Assembly: GCA_028822575.1 (NCBI GenBank)
Contig: JAPKDN010000084.1
Span: forward strand, 1 to 9,223
DNA from: Alphaproteobacteria bacterium
GTDB lineage: Bacteria > Pseudomonadota > Alphaproteobacteria > Thalassobaculales > Thalassobaculaceae
Reading direction: 5' to 3'
DNA length: 9,223 nucleotides
Shown in pieces: positions 7,080-9,223 of this stretch (its first letter is position 1; every line of letters starts with the position of its first letter). Both the position numbers and the translations under genes were made by a program. The notes under the pieces were generated by a model, which was not told where the DNA came from, searched no databases, and worked only from the letters and a program-made list of their open reading frames with translations.

Positions 7080-7111
7080 CTCGTCTCTCTCCCGTCAATT
7101 AATGGATTGTT

Positions 7112-7137
7112 GCCCTCGGCGTATCGCCGCCGAGGGC
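7112..7137. other. Strong GC-rich hairpin in the SDR leader
   Basis: Perfect 10-bp stem GCCCTCGGCG (7112-7121) / CGCCGAGGGC (7128-7137) with a 6-base loop. No U-run follows on either strand, so it is not a standard terminator. It lies 32 bases upstream of the SDR ATG, so if the SDR transcript begins further upstream it would form a 5' leader stem just outside the ribosome-binding site. Confidence 0.75.
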
Positions 7138-7254
7138 TTGCGGGTTTCCCCACGTTCCGATATCGGTGACTCAAATACTGGATACCCAACCATAATTCCA
7201 CCACCAGCGTGATCAGGACGCAACCGGCGGTGGGATGGCCCAAGCGCTTGCCCA

Positions 7255-7260
7255 AAGGAG
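7255..7260 (+). promoter_or_regulatory. Ribosome-binding site that fixes the acyl-CoA dehydrogenase start
   Basis: AAGGAG ends eight bases before the ATG at 7269. The same frame is open from an earlier ATG at 7209, but that one has no such site and its 20 extra residues do not resemble the family N-terminus. A second nearby ATG at 7265 is out of frame. Confidence 0.85.
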
Positions 7261-7268
7261 ATCGATGC

Positions 7269-8420
7269 ATGTTGCCGAGAACGCTATTTTCTGAGGAACA
7301 CGAGATATTCCGTGGGTCAGTCCGGCGTTTCATCGAGAAGGAGGTTACTCCACATCACGCCCAGTGGGAGCAAGACGGCATCGTCGACCGTGATCTCTGG
7401 CGCAAGGCTGGCGAACAGGGACTCCTGTGTTGCACGGTGCCTGATGAATATGGCGGGCCGGGTGGCGATTTTTTGCACAGCGCTATCGTCAACGAAGAGA
7501 TGGCCCGTGCAGGAGCTTCCGGCCCCGCCTTCGCGCTGCATTCGGACATCATCGTGCCTTATCTCCAGGCGTATGGTTCGGAGGATCAAAAGCGTGAATG
7601 GCTGCCCAAGGTGGTCTCGGGCGAGACCGTGATGGCGATTGGCATGACTGAGCCGGCTGCAGGTTCCGATCTGCAAGGCATCAAGACCCACGCTGACCGG
7701 GACGGCAATCACTTCGTAATTAACGGTCAGAAAGTGTTCATTTCCAACGGCACCATCGCCGATCTTTATATTCTTGCTTGCAAGACCGACCCGAACGCGG
7801 GCGCGAAGGGGATCAGCCTGATCCTGGTGGAGGGAGACTGCGAGGGCTTCAAGCGTGGTCGCAATTTGGAGAAGGTCGGTTGCAAGGCCCAGGACACTTC
7901 GGAGCTATTCTTCGAGGATGTGCGGGTGCCGATCACCAATCTCCTGGGGCAGGAAGGTCGGGGATTCGCGCAACTGATGCAACAGCTTTCCCAGGAACGT
8001 TTGGTGGTCTCGATCCGCTGTGCCACCTCGATTGAGGCGGCTTTGGACGAAACCTTGCGCTATACCACAGAGCGTCAGGCCTTCGGGCGGCGGCTGGCGG
8101 ATTTTCAGAACACCCGCTTCAAGTTGGCGGAGATCAAAACCGACGCCCTTGTTACTCGTGCCTTCATCGACCAATGCATCGCGCTGCATGTGAAGGGGGC
8201 GCTTAGCCCCGAGCACGCAGCGGCGGCCAAGCTGCATTCCACCGAGATCCTGAACAAGGTAGTCGACGAGTGCCTGCAATTGCATGGTGGCTATGGGTAT
8301 ATGTGGGAATTCCCGATCGCACGGGCCTGGGCCGACGCCCGCATGTCCCGCATCGCTGGTGGCTCTTCCGAAATCATGAAGGAAATTATCAGCCGGGATT
8401 TGATGTCCGGGGCGGCATGA
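7269..8420 (+). CDS. Acyl-CoA dehydrogenase, FAD-dependent (long-chain/isovaleryl-like active site)
   Basis: 383 residues, the usual length for a single-domain ACAD. It would introduce the 2,3-double bond into an acyl-CoA, passing electrons to electron-transfer flavoprotein. The N-terminal helical domain starts with 'FSEEHEIFRGSVRRFIEKEV'. The flavin/substrate signature 'MTEPAAGSD' (126-134) marks the middle beta domain, and 'LQLHGGYGYMWEFPI' (336-350) and 'GGSSEIMKEII' (364-374) mark the C-terminal domain. The position of the medium-chain-type catalytic Glu (YEGTS) is G364 here. E243 in 'LSQERLVVS' occupies the helix-G position used as the base in long-chain and isovaleryl-CoA dehydrogenases, so it should be active with that geometry. 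It is transcribed away from the SDR, whose likely substrate arises from its product after hydration. An IS630 remnant begins two bases past the stop. Confidence 0.93.
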   Translation: MLPRTLFSEEHEIFRGSVRRFIEKEVTPHHAQWEQDGIVDRDLWRKAGEQGLLCCTVPDEYGGPGGDFLHSAIVNEEMARAGASGPAFALHSDIIVPYLQAYGSEDQKREWLPKVVSGETVMAIGMTEPAAGSDLQGIKTHADRDGNHFVINGQKVFISNGTIADLYILACKTDPNAGAKGISLILVEGDCEGFKRGRNLEKVGCKAQDTSELFFEDVRVPITNLLGQEGRGFAQLMQQLSQERLVVSIRCATSIEAALDETLRYTTERQAFGRRLADFQNTRFKLAEIKTDALVTRAFIDQCIALHVKGALSPEHAAAAKLHSTEILNKVVDECLQLHGGYGYMWEFPIARAWADARMSRIAGGSSEIMKEIISRDLMSGAA

Positions 8421-8679
8421 GGGGCGTGTCCACCAAGGTCAGCGGTGCCACGCACTTGGCCACTTCGGGGCCCAAGGGCGGGATCCCCGATAGCCGCGTC
8501 TCTTTGCGCAAAAGCCCGTCAACGCCGTCGGTTTTGAACCGCTCTTGCCAGCGCCAGACACTAGTCTTCGATTTGGTAGTTCGGCGCATTCTCGCGAGCG
8601 TTGCGAGCCCATTGGCGCTGAAAAGAATGTTCGCCGCCTGCCACACGTGTTCCTGGGCGGCGTTGCGGTCACCGACCAC
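8389..8679 (-). pseudogene. IS630-family transposase fragment, helix-turn-helix part only
   Basis: The open frame begins at a GTG (8679) just after an in-frame TAA (8683-8685) and gives 96 residues. Residues 1-86 match the N-terminal DNA-binding part of a common proteobacterial IS630 transposase type: 'GDRNAAQEHVWQA', 'RMRRTTKSKTSVWRWQERF' (30-48), 'DGVDGLLR' and 'GIPPLGPEVA'. Family similarity ends at about residue 86 (8422), where the usual 'GEATHW' continuation is lost. The last ten codons are antisense to the end of the acyl-CoA dehydrogenase gene. The whole DDE catalytic domain and the extreme N-terminus are missing, and no terminal inverted repeats are visible, so it cannot transpose. 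It is a relic joined directly to the ACAD stop on one side and to a decayed SnoaL-like gene on the other. Confidence 0.8.
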
Positions 8680-8681
8680 GG

Positions 8682-9223
8682 CTTAAAGACGCCACCAGTC
8701 ACTAAGTAGAGATCGTAGAACGCGGAATACCTGCTGGAAGAATAATCTTCGCTCACGCGAAGCGCGAAGTTGTCCTTGGCCAAAACGCGGTTGACGGTCT
8801 GATACTTGATAGACTGCTGGCCCTCTTCTGAGGCCCCTAGTGCCTAGTGGAGCGTCGATATCTCATCTTATAGTCAGGGCATGTGATCGCGGTAGATCGC
8901 GTTTTCAGTTTATCAGCTCGGTTTCAACGAAAGACCGAACCAATACGCGGTTCATCTTGGTCTTATCGCGGTCCGTCGCCTCGGTTGGGTCTTCCACCAT
9001 ATCGTGACCCGATTTAATCGGCCCGTGCCTTGGTTGAATATTTCTCCAATGCTCTGACGCCCAGTCGTCTTCAAAGAGAAAAATCTCAAAGCCAATTCTC
9101 TGGCTTGGGAAATCGCATTCCGTATAGCCTAAAACACAATCACCGGCCTGGAGCGCCCGCATGATAGGTAACTTGGATGAGGTCTTCGACAGGCGCTTGA
9201 AATGGGCTGACAACCCTTCACTG
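8682..9223 (-). pseudogene. Broken tandem SnoaL/NTF2-like protein gene, running off the right edge
   Basis: Minus-strand coding is open from the window edge (9222) to a TGA at 8905-8907. It reads as the second half of one NTF2-like domain ('AGDCVLGYTECDF', 'RIGFEIFLFEDD', 'SEHWRNIQP'), a linker ('SGHDMVEDPTEATDRDKT') and the start of a second domain ('NRVLVRSFVETELIN'). The rest of that second domain appears in another frame at 8843-8691: 'EEGQQSIKYQTVNRVLAKDN' followed by 'FALRVSED' and 'AFYDLYLVTGG'. Between the two parts there are stops in every frame and too few bases for the expected domain, so a deletion or frameshift has occurred. The coding then breaks at the IS630 remnant before the usual 'EHWD' end. 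SnoaL-like proteins are small cone-barrel enzymes (isomerases, cyclases, hydrolases); the role here is unknown. The upstream part could still be expressed as a shortened protein. Confidence 0.65.

Larger units (their letters stand above)
7080..7268. promoter_or_regulatory. Divergent control region between the SDR and acyl-CoA dehydrogenase genes
   Basis: 189 bases that must hold promoters for both directions unless read-through serves. It contains a strong hairpin (7112-7137), a perfect palindrome CCGATATCGG (7157-7166) and a CATAAT that could be a -10 element for the plus-strand gene (7191-7196); no good -35 stands at 17 bases. The position of the palindrome between divergent genes of one pathway suits an operator, but no regulator gene is in the window. 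Confidence 0.45.

Noticed and set aside
7209..7268. N-terminal extension of the acyl-CoA dehydrogenase from the ATG at 7209
   Set aside because: AAGGAG at 7255-7260 sits at the right distance from the ATG at 7269, and the extra residues do not resemble the family.
8270..8686. Plus-strand open frame of 138 codons over the end of the ACAD gene
   Set aside because: It is antisense to the IS630 transposase fragment, whose minus-strand translation matches the family; the plus-strand product looks random.
1..9223. CRISPR array, tRNA or rRNA gene, phage or defence system
   Set aside because: No regularly spaced repeats, cloverleaf-like segments, ribosomal RNA stretches or defence-type protein motifs were seen on either strand.

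Overview
The window is GC-rich bacterial DNA (roughly 60% by eye). Gene content, codon use and the families present suggest an alphaproteobacterium, perhaps Rhodospirillales-like; no ribosomal or other marker gene is present to fix the taxon. The content is catabolic: a molybdenum hydroxylase with a hydrolase, facing a CoA-thioester (beta-oxidation type) module, followed by a degraded accessory end.

Left block, plus strand, 1-4056: a tightly coupled run of four genes. These are the C-terminal end of a CoxM-type FAD subunit (cut by the window edge), the CoxS-type [2Fe-2S] subunit, the CoxL-type molybdopterin subunit and an ACMSD-like amidohydrolase. Each of the three junctions is a 4-base stop/start overlap (ATGA, ATGA, GTGA), so this is one translationally coupled operon. 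The large subunit lacks the form I CO dehydrogenase active-site motif, so a hydroxylase for an organic (often N-heterocyclic or acyl-CoA) substrate is more likely than CO oxidation. The amidohydrolase keeps its metal ligands but carries Thr where relatives have the acid/base His.

Middle block, minus strand, 7079-4306: an SDR of the 3-hydroxyacyl-CoA dehydrogenase type, a 301-base gap holding three REP-like hairpins, a DUF35 zinc-ribbon/OB-fold protein and a thiolase-like protein one base downstream of it. A strong intrinsic terminator at 4235-4270 ends this unit, which converges on the left operon. An acyl-CoA dehydrogenase gene (7269-8420, plus) diverges from the SDR across a 189-base region containing a strong hairpin and a 10-bp palindrome. 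Together ACAD, SDR and thiolase/DUF35 supply three of the four steps of a beta-oxidation-like spiral. No enoyl-CoA hydratase or CoA ligase is in view. A plausible overall role, by inference, is hydroxylation of a ring or branched substrate, hydrolysis, and CoA-dependent side-chain or ring-product shortening.

Right end, 8421-9223: decayed DNA. An IS630-family transposase fragment (N-terminal helix-turn-helix part only) abuts the ACAD stop codon. Next to it is a broken gene for a tandem SnoaL/NTF2-like protein (minus strand), with an in-frame stop, a frame change and a missing segment, running off the right edge. I found no RNA genes, CRISPR array or phage genes, and no clearly new system. The most interesting points are the modified amidohydrolase active site, the question of thiolase versus retro-aldolase activity, the REP-like hairpin cluster and the pseudogene/IS junction.
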